NCBI GenBank assembly: GCA_009192285.1
Contig: WBVU01000004.1
Location: 2,378,001 to 2,442,000, forward strand
Reading direction: 5' to 3'
DNA: 64,000 nt
From: Morchella semilibera
Lineage: Eukaryota; Ascomycota; Pezizomycetes; Pezizales; Morchellaceae
Within the stretch, counting starts at the first letter, position 1. Each line of letters opens with the position of its first letter. The notes beneath the pieces were generated by a model, which was not told the origin of the DNA, ran no database searches, and saw only the letters and a list, made by a program, of their open reading frames with translations. Positions 46,861 through 59,959 of this stretch are shown here, in pieces. The position numbers were made by a program, and so were the translations under genes.

Positions 46861-47801
46861 GAATTGAGATAGATATCCGTGTTGGCCTTGCCGATCAATT
46901 ACAGGCACATGTATTATACATCTAGATCTATAACCACCATGCATATGACTGCACTAGTGTCTCCCATCTCTTGCCATCTATTCTTACTGCATCACTCACC
47001 TTTTTTATACTCACTCGTTAGTTAAAAGGTCGGAGTTTAAATACACATGCATTTACCACATGAAACAGGAAGCCTACATCCAGCAAAATATGTAGGTACA
47101 TGTAAGTACATACATGTATGTATATCACTAGGCCATGATTTGTGTACTCACATACTCGTAAACTCCTAACGTCGTTTGTAGGCTGAACCGCTGTTACATC
47201 TCATGCAGGGTCATAGGCTTGACGCGTCCTTGTATAGTATTCAATAAGCCATGTTTACTTGCAATTGGAGGGGTCGGGTTTTTACTGCGTGTGGTACAAA
47301 CTGTATTGGGGCTTTGTATCAACATATTTAAGTACATGTAATATCAGATCTAATATCATGATTGTCACTTAATCTGGGAAAAACGGATACGGTGTCAAAT
47401 ACATGTATCTATTAGTTGAGATCTATTTTTCCTCGAAACCTCCATCAGGGAGGTGCATAAAAAGTGAGCTTCTTTAGCCTTAGAATCCGTAATAGTACTA
47501 CATGTACTTGATATCCTAAGCTAAGCATACTCTCGGGTTGAAGATCGAATGTCTTAGCCGCGCAGGACAGGGGTCAGAGCCTCAACAACAGTGATACTGG
47601 TGATATCATGATCATGCACGTTCCACTGTGGTTCGTGATATACATAAACACTCTCAAGTACCGCCGAGACCACGACTCAGATTAGCATCAGCTCCGAGAA
47701 GACTGTCTTCTCCCGCGCTGGCCAGGTTCTACTCAACTTTATAAATCCCCCCCTTTTCCCGCTACCCTTAAGCTTTAAACTCCATAGCATAGCTACTAGA
47801 A

Positions 47802-48815
47802 ATGGATTTTTTGCGCGCTGCTGGCTTCTTACCCCTTACAAGGGATAATTGGGAACTTATAATGATTTATTGGAAATATTTCACGCTCGTACCGCCCCCT
47901 CCCGCCATAGAAGTTAACTCTAGCTAATGCCGATGCGCAGATATGCCCCGCACAGTTAATCTTGAAAGACTGGTACCCTATGGGCAAGACTTCCTATAAG
48001 TCTATTCTCAATGTTCCTGGTAGTTCTTCCTACACATGACGCTTCCTCACAACATTTCTTAACCCTTTGTATAGGCAAACCCGCCTGGATTATAATGGAG
48101 CTAGTCTCTCCACTCACCATGCTATACACAGTCTTTACGAATCCCGAGCGCACACAACCGCTCTCCTTTACCCATATGTGGCTAGTAGGGCTCTATATTC
48201 TCCACTATACTCATAGAGCACTCATCAGCCCTCTCATTAACCACTCGATGGCGCCTATGAATATCATCTTCCCCATCGGCGCTGCTTGCTTCAACCTGGC
48301 AAATGGCAGCTTAATTGGCGGGTGGCTCGGCGGATACGGTTCCGCAACAGATGTACCAATGTGGCAAGTAGCTGTCGGTAGTGCTTTGTTCGCGCTAGGG
48401 CTTTTTGGAAATGTCTATCATGAAGAGGTACTCAGAGAGATTCGAAGGGATAAGACTGTGGACAAAAATGCGGAAAGGGAAGGAAGGGTTGTTGTAGACA
48501 ATGGTAGGGTTTATAAAATCCCAGAGGGCGGCCTCTTCAAATGGATTTGGAACCCCCATTACTTCTCGGAATGGGTGGAATGGTGCGGGTATATGGTCAT
48601 AGGAGGGGGTTTTTCGAATTTCAGGCCGGCAGGTCTGTTTTTGATTAATGAGGTTGCGACTATGTTGCCTAGGTAAGTTTTTTGTTTGCTATAGAAATGC
48701 CTGTGGCTGACTGTGGTATGCGTAAAGAGCATTGCAGGTGAAAAGATGGTATTTGAACAAGTTTGGGAAGAACGTTGTTCCTGATAGAAAGGCTGTCATC
48801 CCGGGTGTGATCTGA
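47802..48815 (+). CDS. Steroid 5-alpha-reductase (SRD5A)-family membrane enzyme
   Basis: Model: join(47802..47888, 47941..48019, 48075..48672, 48728..48815), 283 aa. This family reduces 4-ene double bonds of 3-oxo-steroids or related lipids with NADPH in the ER membrane. Seen: several hydrophobic helices (MWLVGLYILHYTHRALISPL; VAVGSALFALGLFGNVYHEE) and the family's C-terminal signature around IPEGGLFKWIWNPHYFSEWVEWCGY, where the N-P-H-Y-x2-E pattern contributes to NADPH binding. It ends RWYLNKFGKNVVPDRKAVIPGVI. All three introns (52-55 nt) have good branch sites. The arrangement is closest to SRD5A1/2 (DET2-type); the fungal substrate is unknown. Confidence 0.93.
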
Positions 48816-49272
48816 TAACTCGGGGTAAATTTAGTTACATCGAATGTATTAACTAGCAATTGTATACTACATATGTGTAATGGACAGTCGGGCGAGAGAG
48901 AGATGGGCAATTAACTCAGACACCAGGAAAAGAGAAAAAGAAAAGAAAAAATATACATGTAAGCAATAGTACTTAAAAAAATGTACTTGCTGAAAGGATA
49001 GGCGCAATTGGTATGTAACTCGTTAATAGAGTACCAAACAGGAAAAATCGTGATTAAAAGATAGTAGTGCCCAGTAACGTTAAAATTCGGTAATATGCGA
49101 ACTTTAGCCGGTTACCTGTGAGTACCTGTACTTGAGAATATCTTTAGATCAGGTATCCATTTCGCTCATTCTTTCGATACTGTATCATCTTCGGAGGAGT
49201 GCCTGTGGAATTAAAATATAAGAAAGAAAGTTTATGCAGCTTCTGATAGATTCAACTTACAGCTTCGTTAAG
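48816..49272. other. Intergenic, convergent 3' ends, no gene recognised
   Basis: A/T-rich, with TACATGTA near 48954. No feature could be supported. Confidence 0.6.
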
Positions 49273-50052
49273 TCAATCCCTAAACCAGTTCTTCTTGCCC
49301 ATACGTCTCCGCAACTTATCTGAAATCTTTTCCCTCTTGACCTTATACACAACCTTCACACGCCTCCAAGCTTTCCCCAGATGGCGTAAACCCTTAGGAG
49401 GCTCTCTCTTACTCCTTTCCATAGCCAAAATTGCATCGACACCAAAGTACAAGGTCATTACCTTATCTCTGATATCTGACTGAATGACCAAATACTGCTC
49501 CTCCATTTTCCGAAGCTCCAATTCCACCAGCAAAATTCCCAAAAGTAGCTCCCCGATCTCTTTATAATCAATGGTGAGTCTACCAATTGACATTTGGTTC
49601 CTGCCATCGAAATACCCCTTGATGTCTGCAAATAACTTTTCGAACAGTTTAACCTCTTGCCAAGCTGACCTGATATCAGCGTCGAGCATTTCATTCAAAC
49701 TCATAAACTCGTCCAGGGGCTCGTGCAGTCTATAGAGTCTGATTTCGCTCTCAGAAAAAGCATTCTCAGGGTTGGGATGTTCATGCTTGAGACGCTCCAC
49801 TAACTCCTCTAGATGTATCTTTTGAAGCTCAACTGCTTCAACTTTCTGATTTAGCGCAGATTGTGTGGTGTCTGTATGGGAGGTGAGTTGGCTCCTCATC
49901 AGGTCTCGGGCGAGAACATTTTTGGTTCCATCACTGCTGTACTGGGTATCGGTCCATAGGGTTATGAGCTTTTCGAGTGGTCGGTTCCAAAACGAACCCT
50001 TGGATGAGAGAAGCTCTGTAAGCGAACGGAGGGTCATCTGATCTTCCGTCAT
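49273..50052 (-). CDS. Coiled-coil protein, function unknown
   Basis: 259 aa, single exon. Heptad-like regions are ALNQKVEAVELQKIHLEELV (about residues 85-110) and the IGELLLGILLVELELRKMEE stretch (about 170-195). The C-terminus is strongly basic (KAWRRVKVVYKVKREKISDK, KLRRRMGKKNWFRD). No domain was recognised. The start is the first Met of the frame, 29 bases from a second in-frame possibility further in (MTLRSL). Confidence 0.7.
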   Translation of the reverse strand: MTEDQMTLRSLTELLSSKGSFWNRPLEKLITLWTDTQYSSDGTKNVLARDLMRSQLTSHTDTTQSALNQKVEAVELQKIHLEELVERLKHEHPNPENAFSESEIRLYRLHEPLDEFMSLNEMLDADIRSAWQEVKLFEKLFADIKGYFDGRNQMSIGRLTIDYKEIGELLLGILLVELELRKMEEQYLVIQSDIRDKVMTLYFGVDAILAMERSKREPPKGLRHLGKAWRRVKVVYKVKREKISDKLRRRMGKKNWFRD

Positions 50053-51552
50053 TGTGGCTTGTTTTCTTTGGTTCAGGGGTTTATGGTGTCCTGGGGTGCT
50101 CCGCTTTGTGGGGGAGGTGGGGTGTCTTTGGAAAGATGGGAGGAGAAGGAAGAAGGAAATTCCGACAGTGGGTAATTATTCTATGGATGGCATTTGGAGA
50201 AAGTTGGATGAGTTCGAGCTTACAATAACCGTAAGGGATCTGTTTAGTGGGGATATATGGTAGCGGCTAGTGCGTGTTTCAGGCGCCTCAATAGTATGGC
50301 TAGATTGGATGGCCATATGGGTATATTCAATTCCAATCAATCTACAAGATCTCCTATGCCCTGAACAGACGGGATTATACAATGGCTATGATCTCTAGGT
50401 CCAGAACAGAACGTAAGTGATTACTTCCTCGCTTCTGAAATGGCCGTTGATGATTCGCTGGCTGATAAGTAAATGTATTCGCTCAGTCAATTCTGTTCAA
50501 TGAGAGAGCCCCACTGCGGCGCCTTGTGTGCAATCATTTGGCCCAAGCTTAGAAATTCAGTAAACCCCAACAATTCCTTGCCCGAACAGGACGAGCCAGC
50601 TGTTTGGGGAAAGCTCGAACCCAGGTTTCTAATATCTGAGCTGTGTGCTATACTCAAAATTACCTACTCGAAGTCTCACTTAATATCCAGTAGTCCCAAT
50701 CCGTCTAGTTAACTCTCTGATTGGGAATTTTACTTACGGAATTGTCTAATTTTCTAATTTTAGGTCTTAAAAAGGGGGCTTGAGGTTAAGCTCGGGCCTA
50801 TCAGGCTCAGACACTAGAAGGTAGCTACATGTACATACATGTACATAAACTTACACGAGCCAGCTTGCGTCCTATGCTAACAATTGTTATAATTCAAGCG
50901 CTCATTTGGCTCTTTTTTTTTTTTTTTTTTTTGGCTGCTCCACTATTTAGATATCGATGGAATCGACACCACCTAGTCGAACTTATGAACAGCCTCTATA
51001 AACCATTGAACCTTTTAGAAACTGATTTCAACAAGGCTATTGGGCTGTTTATTTGCATTGCTATATATCTAAAATGACGATAGTTAATGACCGAGTGATG
51101 TATTATGATTAAAATCTATTATTCCCCTTTGTGTTTTGTTCGACCAAAAAAATAAGGGAGCTACTATGGCACTCATTATGTCTCTAGCCCTCATGATAGA
51201 CATAAAATACGGGTTCTAATATGTACATATATATCATGAGGACGCCAGCACCTGCATACAGGGCACCAGGAGTTCATACATTATACAGATACTACATGTA
51301 CTTTAGGAATAAGTTTAGGGTCGGGTCAGGGCCCGTGTGGTCCTTAGTGACCCCTAGGGTTTTAGTAATCAAGAGACTAATATCCAGTCAAGAAACTTAC
51401 ATAAGTACATGTATATAACCCCTCACTATTGAAACCGACACGCGACGACCCCACGTAGACTAACATAGCTATATAGGCCCAAGATAAGAACGAAGGGTTT
51501 CCTCCGACACGACTTGTCAATTCATCAAGTATAGATTCGGGTATTGAAATAT
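50053..51552. other. Intergenic, 1.5 kb, no gene recognised
   Basis: Contains a T run of 20 (50913-50932) and TACATGTA sites near 50825, 50836, 51294 and 51410. Open frames are short and unsupported. Confidence 0.6.
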
Positions 51553-51996
51553 CTATATCAGTGATGACTTTGGGACAATCTGAAGTCTCAGTTTCATCAC
51601 CGCAACCCCATGGGAGCGCAGTGATTTGGGGTTGGTAGAGTATTGAGCTTTCTCGATAGTTGCCTTGGCCATCGTTTTACCGGAGGCCCCATACTCTTCC
51701 GCCATCCGCCTCCTGTCTTTTCTATGATCTGCCAATGGTATATATTGGGGAGCAAGTAGGTACAACTTTGCCGTATGTTCTGCATATTTGCGCTCGTTCT
51801 CTTCACGAATCTCTCTGAGGATTTGAGAGGCACCAAAAAGGGACCCAAGCGCTTGAGCGAGTTCTTTGACTTCTTGGGAACGGAACCGCCGGATAAAGGA
51901 TTCGCTCTGGAACCGACACCTGTTATCGAACTCATTTTTTATATTAATACTGCACTCTGGTGTGGTGGAGGTGAAGAGTTTACGTTCCTTTAAGGT
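51553..51996 (-). pseudogene. Orphan reading frame without a start codon; possible gene fragment
   Basis: A 148-codon open frame with coding-like composition: ESFIRRFRSQEVKELAQALG, ASQILREIREENERKYAEHT and APQYIPLADHRKDRRRMAEE. It has helical, charged character and ends IVPKSSLI. There is no ATG before its last third and I could not build a convincing upstream exon, though AG acceptors exist near 51990. It may be the 3' exon of a gene whose beginning I missed, or a relic. Confidence 0.35.
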
Positions 51997-54005
51997 TTAA
52001 AGTTAACACTCTTATGTTCAACCCGCACATTATATTAGCAGCTGCCTAAATGAATATGCAGTCCGATGTCAGATGATATCGGTATTGCCTTGGTAATAAT
52101 TTGTAGATACCGTATGGAGACGTTCCACAAGGTCCGGTCTGCCTTGCTTGACAAGTGCTCTGACTATAAGGGCTCGGCTAGGTACAAGGCATACAACGAG
52201 GTTTAATTCTAGTGTTTTTAATCTAGATACGAGAGCCTCTTGTTTGTTAAAAAATTCCTCAGTGCTGCTACATGTACCTACATATTTGACCTTGTGTAGT
52301 AACTTACATGTATTAAACCTCGAAGGCCAAGACAAAGTACATACATTGTATGTAAGTACAACTAGGGCAAGGGGTTTCTCCCCCAGTTCTACAACAAGTA
52401 TAAATTACCCCTCCCCCTCACACTCCCCTTCCTTCCCTACATATTACACGATCCTCAACATACCCTTGCATAGACCTCTTACGCTTCAACGTCCAATTGC
52501 AAATTTTAGTAAGGATCCAGATCAAACAAAACGCCTTTCATAATTCTCGCGATTTGCCATTCCCACGGGTTTCGAGATTCGCTTCTGGCGCATATACCCT
52601 TTTCTCAATTCCAGTGTCATCCTGTGTTTGAGATATATTGGAAGATGGTGAAAAAGAACATAAGTATATAATAAAAAACTTAAAATTTTTTAAACTTTGC
52701 GATAACTCTCGGAACGCATGACCCCATCCGCATCTCTCGGCACAAAAAAAAAAGTCGAGTCCATGCAACCTCCGAGACTTTCTTGAGGCCTGGGAGGGAA
52801 CCGGAGCCTCTGAGAGGCTATCCGGTTTCCCATCGATTGAGTGATTTTTTTTTTCCTGTCACCCAACCAACCTCCCCTGGCGGGGGAAGAGCCCGGCCCC
52901 GTGGGTGGAGTAACTTTAATATGATTCGGAGTCGCCTTATAGAGAGTAGCGTATGGAAGGCGAAGAGAAGGAGAAAGACAACAATGCGCATCGCGGCCAG
53001 AACCCCGGAACCCTATGTGGTTACAGGATATTGATACATAGGCGGCAGTAACCTTCGGTTACTAGGTCGGTCATGCTTTGTAAAATGTCGAGAAACATGT
53101 TTCTCGTTGGGATCGTTTCTTGGGAATGGATTGGCTATCAAGGTCATGGTATTAAAAATTACAAACATGCTATGCGTAAAACAAAGGTGGTAAAACCAAA
53201 GGAAGGTGCAGTTAACAAACACTCTCAACCGATACTCCTACAACGCTCGAGAAAACAGAAAACTCCGGCTTCAAATTAATAAATGATAAAAACAAACAAC
53301 CAACTACGTAAGTACATATGTAGTCAGCTCTAACTCTATATAGTCCATAAGCTCGTAATGATATGAATAATGTCATCTTGTCCAATTTCGACTTTGCAGT
53401 CCCACTTCTTAATGTCAATCTAGGAATCTTCACCACCAAACCAACTACCATGCAATCAACAGTCAAATCAAAAGAAATATATATAACGGGGCAAGAAATC
53501 TAGATCGGTTTCTATGTAATAATAGATGGATCAGACGTGTGCAGACTCTAGTAAACCAGTTTCTGCCAATATGCGTAGAGAAAAGAGTGGTATCAAATAG
53601 ATATGTGTGTGCGTGCCAACACCAAAACAACATTATTTTTTTGTCAAAAAAACAAGGTAAAGAAAAAAATACAACCCCTAGAACACCGTTTTTATAATAA
53701 TGCAGCCTGAAACCCGGAAACAAAAGAGAGATGAGAAAATGGGGGGAGATAACAAGTACTTTTTAAAAAGTGAATGTCAACCAAGACGCTGTCCAATTCG
53801 AAAGACGACGACGTCAAGGAAAGAAAAAAAAGAGAAAGAAGAAACCACCAATGAGTGTTCGAGAGTCAAAAAAGAACGCTACCAAGGCCAAAAAAGGAAA
53901 GAAAGAAAAAGAACCCGTAATTGCACTCCCAATGTAAAAAAAACAATAATAATAAAGGGAGAGAATGTATGACATTACCCCATTATCCTACCTATGCTAT
54001 CCGCC
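51997..54005. other. Intergenic, 2 kb, no gene recognised
   Basis: The 3' flank of SOG2 is A-rich on the plus strand (53640-53960). Two TACATGTA sites lie near 52268 and 52305. Open frames here are mostly lysine-rich products of the A-rich sequence. Confidence 0.6.
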
Positions 54006-57000
54006 TTATGCCATCCTAAGGCTCAAACTACTAGCACCCACTCCACCTCTTGCCACTCCAGGTGTCACCAAACCCATCCCTAGCCCCACGGGCCCATCGG
54101 GCCCGGGCGTACTTGGGGTCATGGGCATGGTCATCGCCGCCATTGCGGACCCACCAAGTCCACTCATAACACTCGTCATGGTCGGGTGCACCATGCTCAT
54201 TAAAGTGGCACTTCTACTATTTGATCCGCTCCCCCCACCACCGCCACCACCAAGTCCGGGACTTGGGTAATACATTCCCTGTGGCAGCGTTGCCTGCGCT
54301 GCAGGCCCCAATGCTGCTGAGAGCGGCGTTGCGGCGAGCCAGGTCTGGGGTGTGGTCATGGTCGGGGTAGGAGCTGGGCTAGGAGCACCCACGGACTGGA
54401 ATGCGAACTGTGTAGGTGAAAGAGCGGACGGCGGGGAACTGGGCATGGAGGATGTCTCAGCCATGTACATTCGGAAAGATGACTCGTTCAAGAGGATATA
54501 AAGATCCTTTGTTGGACGTACAACCATGCCAACGGCGGTGAGCATATTCTTCCGGAAGGTATATTCCTGGTGAGTGCTCTTTATAAGCTCTGCAATGTTG
54601 ATAATCAACTACAGTAACTCCATCAGTAAGTCTCTCCAGTTATAATAAAACGAAAGTCTAAACCTGAGACAAACCTTAGTGAAGATATTAGTATCGTCCC
54701 AAAACCGCCGCCTTTCACCAATATCTCCCTCCTGGATAGCTTCCCATCTAATCTTGCTGAGCTTCCTCGCCGCGTCCGCCCCATTGACGCACAAGGCCGA
54801 GACCTGCCTTAGCTTCAAAGACACATTCGGCATCAAGCTCTGCCCCAGCGCAGCCTTAATCTCTTTCTCGATGACCGGCAGCGTGTTCAATGCTGCGCCA
54901 ATGGCGGTCTGGAAGATACCATATAACGGCTCGTCATGGTCGAACCCAAAGCCATCCCCCGACATCTGCGAGACAGCTGACGACGGGACACTGTTTAAGC
55001 CCGGCGTTGGCGGGAGTGAGAAGTAGTCGGCACCCAGCGGGCCGCCCCGTGGGGTCGTATAGGCTGCTGACGACATAAATGTAGCGGACGGGATAGATGC
55101 AAGCCGTAGGCCAGGGTTATTATTAATCTGCAACGGCTGTCTTCCTCTCATCATTGAGCTAGCACTACTGAAAGATTGTACGCTCGGTGTGGGACGATGT
55201 GTCCTAAGCAATGGCCTGAGAATCTCATATGAGCTCTGGATCTCAACATAAGATCCATAAACCGTAAGCAATAATGTCCGCATATAGCGGACATCATGCC
55301 CTGCTGCCCCAGCTCCAATCTCTTTAGAACTCGACTGTAGCATCGACAGCACCTGCCGGAACGCGGCAACGCATGAGTAACAGGCATCAATGACCTGATC
55401 TACTGCTGCCTCGTCATCCTTCTCCTCATATGCCTCTAGAGCTCCGACTAATGACCCTATGTGGATATTCCCGTTATAAAGAGCTCTCTCGACCTTATGG
55501 TGAGGTCCATTGGGGTCGACTGCCGACTGCACAAAGTGCTCGATCGGTTTCTGTAGTGTGCTCATAGCATAAAGGATCCCCCTAGCAGCTTCGCCAACCC
55601 TCGCAGACGACAATGATGTCCGCTTATTCTCTGGTAACGAACTCAACCGTCGAAAGTACGGTCCAGGCTGCCGTTCCTTCTCCGTAGGACTTCCCTGAGA
55701 ACTACTACTAGCACCGTCAGCAGGCTTCCCCATATTCTTTTTTAGCGTCCGTCCGGCCGAGTCGATAATGCTATCGTGCGAGTAACCACGCTGGTGCTTC
55801 GAAGCCTTCTGCTGCTGGTGCTGTTGCAGATGCAGCGGGTGCTGTTGCGGTTGCGGTTGTTCGATAACGGTTCGAAGGCTATTGCTTCCCCCCTCTCCAA
55901 CAATGATACTGCTACCACCGTTGCTGCTACCGGTGCTATTATTGCTGTTGCCGCCTCCTGGGAAAATGGCATTTGGGGACTTGCGTGGTGGCAACATGCC
56001 CATTCTCCGATTACCCCGGATGGTCTGCAGCTGTGCTGTAGATTCGCTATGACTACGGGATCGCTCCAACTGAGACAGGTTGGACTCTGAAAGCGGTGTC
56101 TGAGGCTGCTGCTCGGAGGAGGAGGCAGTAGACGAGGATGAGGATGGAGAAGGAGAGGAGGCTGGCATTGGTGCAGAGCTAGACAACATCGTGGCGTTCG
56201 ACAGTGGCGAAGGCGAACGATTCTGGGGCAGAGATAGCATGGACCGTTTGGACGGACTAACGGATCGCGTCCTTAGAGAAATGTTTGAGGCATGTGGCAT
56301 GGTGGTTTCGAGCTCTGCTGATGACCTGAATGGTGCCTCTTTTTGGTGTTCCTCTTCTGTGTTGTTGGTTACGGTAGTAGTCGTAGTAGTTGTAGTAGTA
56401 GTGGGATTAAAGTTGTTCGTATCGCTACCTTCAACTGAGCTATTCACAGAACCAGGGCTTGGTGTTCTAGAAGCAAAGGTCGCGGTATTGATTGACGAAC
56501 AGGAACCATTCCCCAAATCTGGGCTGTAATCGCTACTAGAAGGAATTTTACCCCAGGAAAGTTTAGTCCCCAAAAAATTGAAACCCACGGCACAAACCCA
56601 CAATGCCGGCGGCGGGTGCGGTGGTAAAAGTAGGTAGTAGAAGTAGGTAAAGCACTACACCACACCCACCACCAAGGCCATGCAGCTCATCAAACTCCAT
56701 CCACTCCTACCCACCACCCCCGCCCTGGTTCGCCGTGGCCCCGTCAATGCCGGGACCAGGGTTCCGGTATGGGGGGTAGATATGCGAAAGGGGGATGGGG
56801 AGGTTGGACCGGGTAGGGCAGGGTAGGTACATGTAGGCACTTTACCTCCATGTTACTCTACTGGTCTAGGAGGGCACTTCCTTACCTTGAATCGGACCCC
56901 GTGCCCAGAATCTTCTGCGCACCCTGCCTCAAGAACTTCTTGATATCCTCCAGCCATAACTCGTCATCTGTTGCGCCTTCTTCTCTGGCCAGGAGGTGTT

Positions 57001-58097
57001 TTGGGGGGTAGACGATGGGGTTGTGGTGGAGCTTCAGGATCGTGAGATTGGGCATGAGACCAATGTAATTGGGCAGGACGGTGATTTTGTTTCTGCCCAT
57101 TGAGAGCACCTTTCCGGGCGACGAGAGAGAGGACCATGTGAGCTTTATTTCGAATCATAAATTGTATAAACTAGGGGTAGTGGATAACTATGTAATTTAA
57201 TCGGAAGTTTGTAGGGGTGAGGGAATTTGTTCTTTTTGCGAATAGCAAGATTCCGAAAGATTGATTGCAGTACCGGCGGTGGCCATACCTTCAACGACAT
57301 AAGGGTCCCAAAGTCTTCTGGCAGGGAGCCTATCTGGTTGTGGCTGACGTCAAGTATCTCAAGCGACGGCAGGCGAGTGATCTACACAGTAGCAACGCAT
57401 GAAGCAAACATTTCAAGTATCAGCCCTTTCCGTTACTTTTCTTTACCCATACTATCACCGAAGAATTGGGGGGGGGGGGGGGAGAAAAAAATCAAAAATG
57501 AGGGTTGTAGGTAGGGAAGGTTCTTTCTCTCTCTCTCTCTTGTTAAACCATACCGCCGCTGGAAATTCTCCGAGTAGGTTCGCACGGAGGTTCAGATATC
57601 TCATTCTGTAAAGGCCCGAGAACCCGTCTTGCAGCGAAGTCAATTGATTATGGGCCAAAGCGAGTCTTCAAAATACCAAAAACAAAGCCACCAGAACACA
57701 ATTTGCGGGAGAATAATCAGTTAGCAAATATTTGAACCCGCCACAGCTAAATTTTTTTTTTTTTTTTTTCTTTCCTTTATGATATATTTTATTTTTCTTT
57801 TGAAGGGGCCGGGGGAGGCAAGGGTAAGATGGTGGCGTTTCACCGCTTCCCACTCCCCTTCCCTTCTGATGGTTTGCTGTTGGCTGACCTTTCTACTTCA
57901 TCTTTAATAAGCTCAATAGCTTCCAACGGTATACTCGAGATCTGCTTGGATCGCAGGTCTAGTGAGAATGGGCTTGGCTGGCGGCCCGGCAAGGCTTTTC
58001 TGCGATACTTCTCGAGTCTGAACTCCTCACGGGCCTGTGCAAGAGCCTTTGTGACGATCGCGAAACAAACGGCATGTTCAGTGGGTAGAGTGGACAT
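54006..58097 (-). CDS. SOG2: RAM/NDR-kinase network scaffold SOG2 (leucine-rich repeat protein)
   Basis: Model: complement(join(54006..54608, 54675..56535, 56886..57109, 57289..57381, 57554..57665, 57889..58097)), 1033 aa. Sog2 works with the Cbk1/Orb6 kinase, Hym1, Kic1 and Tao3 in polarised growth and cell separation. Seen: leucine-rich repeats spread over exons 1-4 (FSLDLRSKQISSIP, LALAHNQLTSLQDGF, LNLRANLLGEFP, LEILDVSHNQIGSLPEDFG, MGRNKITVLPNYIGLMPNL), a long Ser/Gln/Asn-rich linker, then the SOG2 domain (ARGILYAMSTLQKPIEHFVQ to SYEILRPLL) and a second conserved block (LPVIEKEIKAALGQ, LCVNGADAARKLSKIRW). Introns 1-4 are long for this window (172-350 nt) and hold homopolymers; intron 2 has a G15 run. 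All phases agree. Confidence 0.93.
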
Positions 58098-59959
58098 CAG
58101 GAGGATGTTAGATGGGGGAACGTTGCTAGGAGAAAGTGAAAAGGAAAAAGAAATGAACTGGGGAGATATGTAACGGAGGATATAAAAAGAAGAGGAGGAA
58201 GAAGAAGAAAAGAAAAAGAAAAAGAAGAAAGGGCAGCCGCTGGTGTTGAAACAGATGAGCAGCAGCAGCAGCAGCCCCATTACAGTCAGTCAATCAGTCA
58301 TTTACGGAGCTGAGTGAGCGAGTGAGTGATTGAGTGTTTACAAGCACAAGATCACGAGTATGTACAACTGCAGTCCTGCGGGAACGCGGGCAGAGAAAAG
58401 AACGAAAACCTGGCTTATGGCGGTGAAGCTGTATGCTCATGTATGTATGTATGAGTTTACGGGCCGCTGGGTAATGATGCTTCCCGCCTGGCTGATTACC
58501 TGGTCTACTACATGTACTACATGTATTTAGAGTATGTACTTGTACCTAGGGTACTATTCTTGACTTACCAAGATGTACCTCAGGTTTCTTTTCTTTTCTT
58601 GCCAGGCAGGTATGGGGGCAGGCTTTTCAAAACGGATAACGTTTTACATGAAATGCGAGTTTCTATTTGCAAATACGTATCCCCCTTCCCCCATATAAAG
58701 TAAATTTATCGAGGAGCTTCTTCATCTTCTGCTACGATGACTGGATGAGTGATGTCGGAAAATCAAACAGCCGGCGGCGGTAGAGTATGAGTAAAAGGAA
58801 TTAAGAAAAAAAGGAAATTGCCCCAGGATGGTGAACTGCAGGTACTAACAGATTAGAGCTGCAGAGAAAAGCAACAATGGATTAGAAGAAAAAAGAAAAG
58901 AAAAAGGCAGAACTGCTCCCTATCGGAGTAGGTATCTTCATACTAACTTATCTGCCTACATGAAGTACTTATGTACCTACATGTACATAAGGTGTAATCA
59001 GGGTCCTCTTTTCCCGAGAGCCTTCCTTCGATTACGAATTCCCGGTTGTGATTCTGCGCACATAAAGGCAGAAACCGATTCCCTCGCATGGGAATCGATT
59101 CAGACGGACATCAAGCTTTTTACACTCCCCCTCCTTTAACTTATTTGTACTACTATTACAACATTCGAGGAAGGGATGAGGGACGATTGATGAGGCACAC
59201 ACACGCACACACACATTCATAAACACACCTGCATTCTGCGGATCCGCGGGGTAGCACGTGTGTGTGTGTTTGTGAGAGAATACAATGGCTTAGTAAATAC
59301 CTATATGTATAACCCAGATACTCTCTGGGATTGCGGAAGAGGTTTTTTTCTGACCGCGAAGAGCATCTCAATTTATCCATTTCTCCACTCGTCCTTCGGG
59401 TCCTTCGCGCTCAAGTAAAGCTCTCCCATAGGTACATGTATTTCCCCGAATATGCGAGACATTACGAAACTGGCAAATGCAAGCTTGCAGCATTTCAGAG
59501 TCTAAATAGAAATAAAAATAATAAAAATAATAAAAATGGTTACATACTTTACACACACATACTGCCATATACAACTCCCTTTATCTCTCTTAGAAGATGC
59601 CATCGAGACTACATAGATCGATCCCGTACCTGACTTTATCTCAATCAAATCGACCAATCCATCTCAGTTTCTCGGCAGTGTGTTAAGCCTTAGCATGCAT
59701 CTGGCTCGTTGAAAAGGTTAAGCTAAAGCGGGGCATCAGCAGCATGGACATGGAATGGAGGTTGGTGGTGTTGGTGGTTCAGTTGTGGATACCGATAGGT
59801 ACATCCATCCATGATCCATCCATCCATCCATTCATCCATCCCCCAGTTTATTACAAAAAAGACCACCTAACCATTTACATACATCTGCTTTCACACTCCT
59901 TCTAGATTCCTAGATTCTCATCCTCAGAATCTCAAGGACCTTTGACATTCACAGCTTCA
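58098..59959. other. Intergenic: divergent promoters of SOG2 and FAD1, 1.9 kb
   Basis: Upstream of SOG2 is a purine-rich tract (58180-58235) and GAGT repeats (58310-58335). Further on are TACATGTA sites (near 58507, 58517, 58978, 59434), CA/GT dinucleotide repeats facing each other (59200-59275), AAAAATAAT repeats (59512-59540) and a CATC tetranucleotide array (59805-59840). No gene seen. Confidence 0.65.
59805..59840. repeat. CATC tetranucleotide microsatellite
   Basis: About eight CATC/CATT units lie about 120-155 bp upstream of the FAD1 start region. Confidence 0.85.

Larger units (their letters stand above)
46302..47801. other. Intergenic, 1.5 kb: three hairpin elements and many TACATGTA sites
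   Basis: 46522-46860 is filled by three successive inverted-repeat units (listed separately). Beyond them TACATGTA appears near 47097, 47111, 47333, 47400 and 47499. No gene is supported. Confidence 0.65.

Noticed and set aside
56191-56529. Plus-strand 112-codon frame with a valine run
   Set aside because: It is the complement of the Ser/Thr-rich linker of SOG2; the valine run comes from a GTA/GTT repeat.
59200-59275. Facing CA and GT repeats as a hairpin element
   Set aside because: The pairing comes only from dinucleotide repeats; outside them the sequences do not match.
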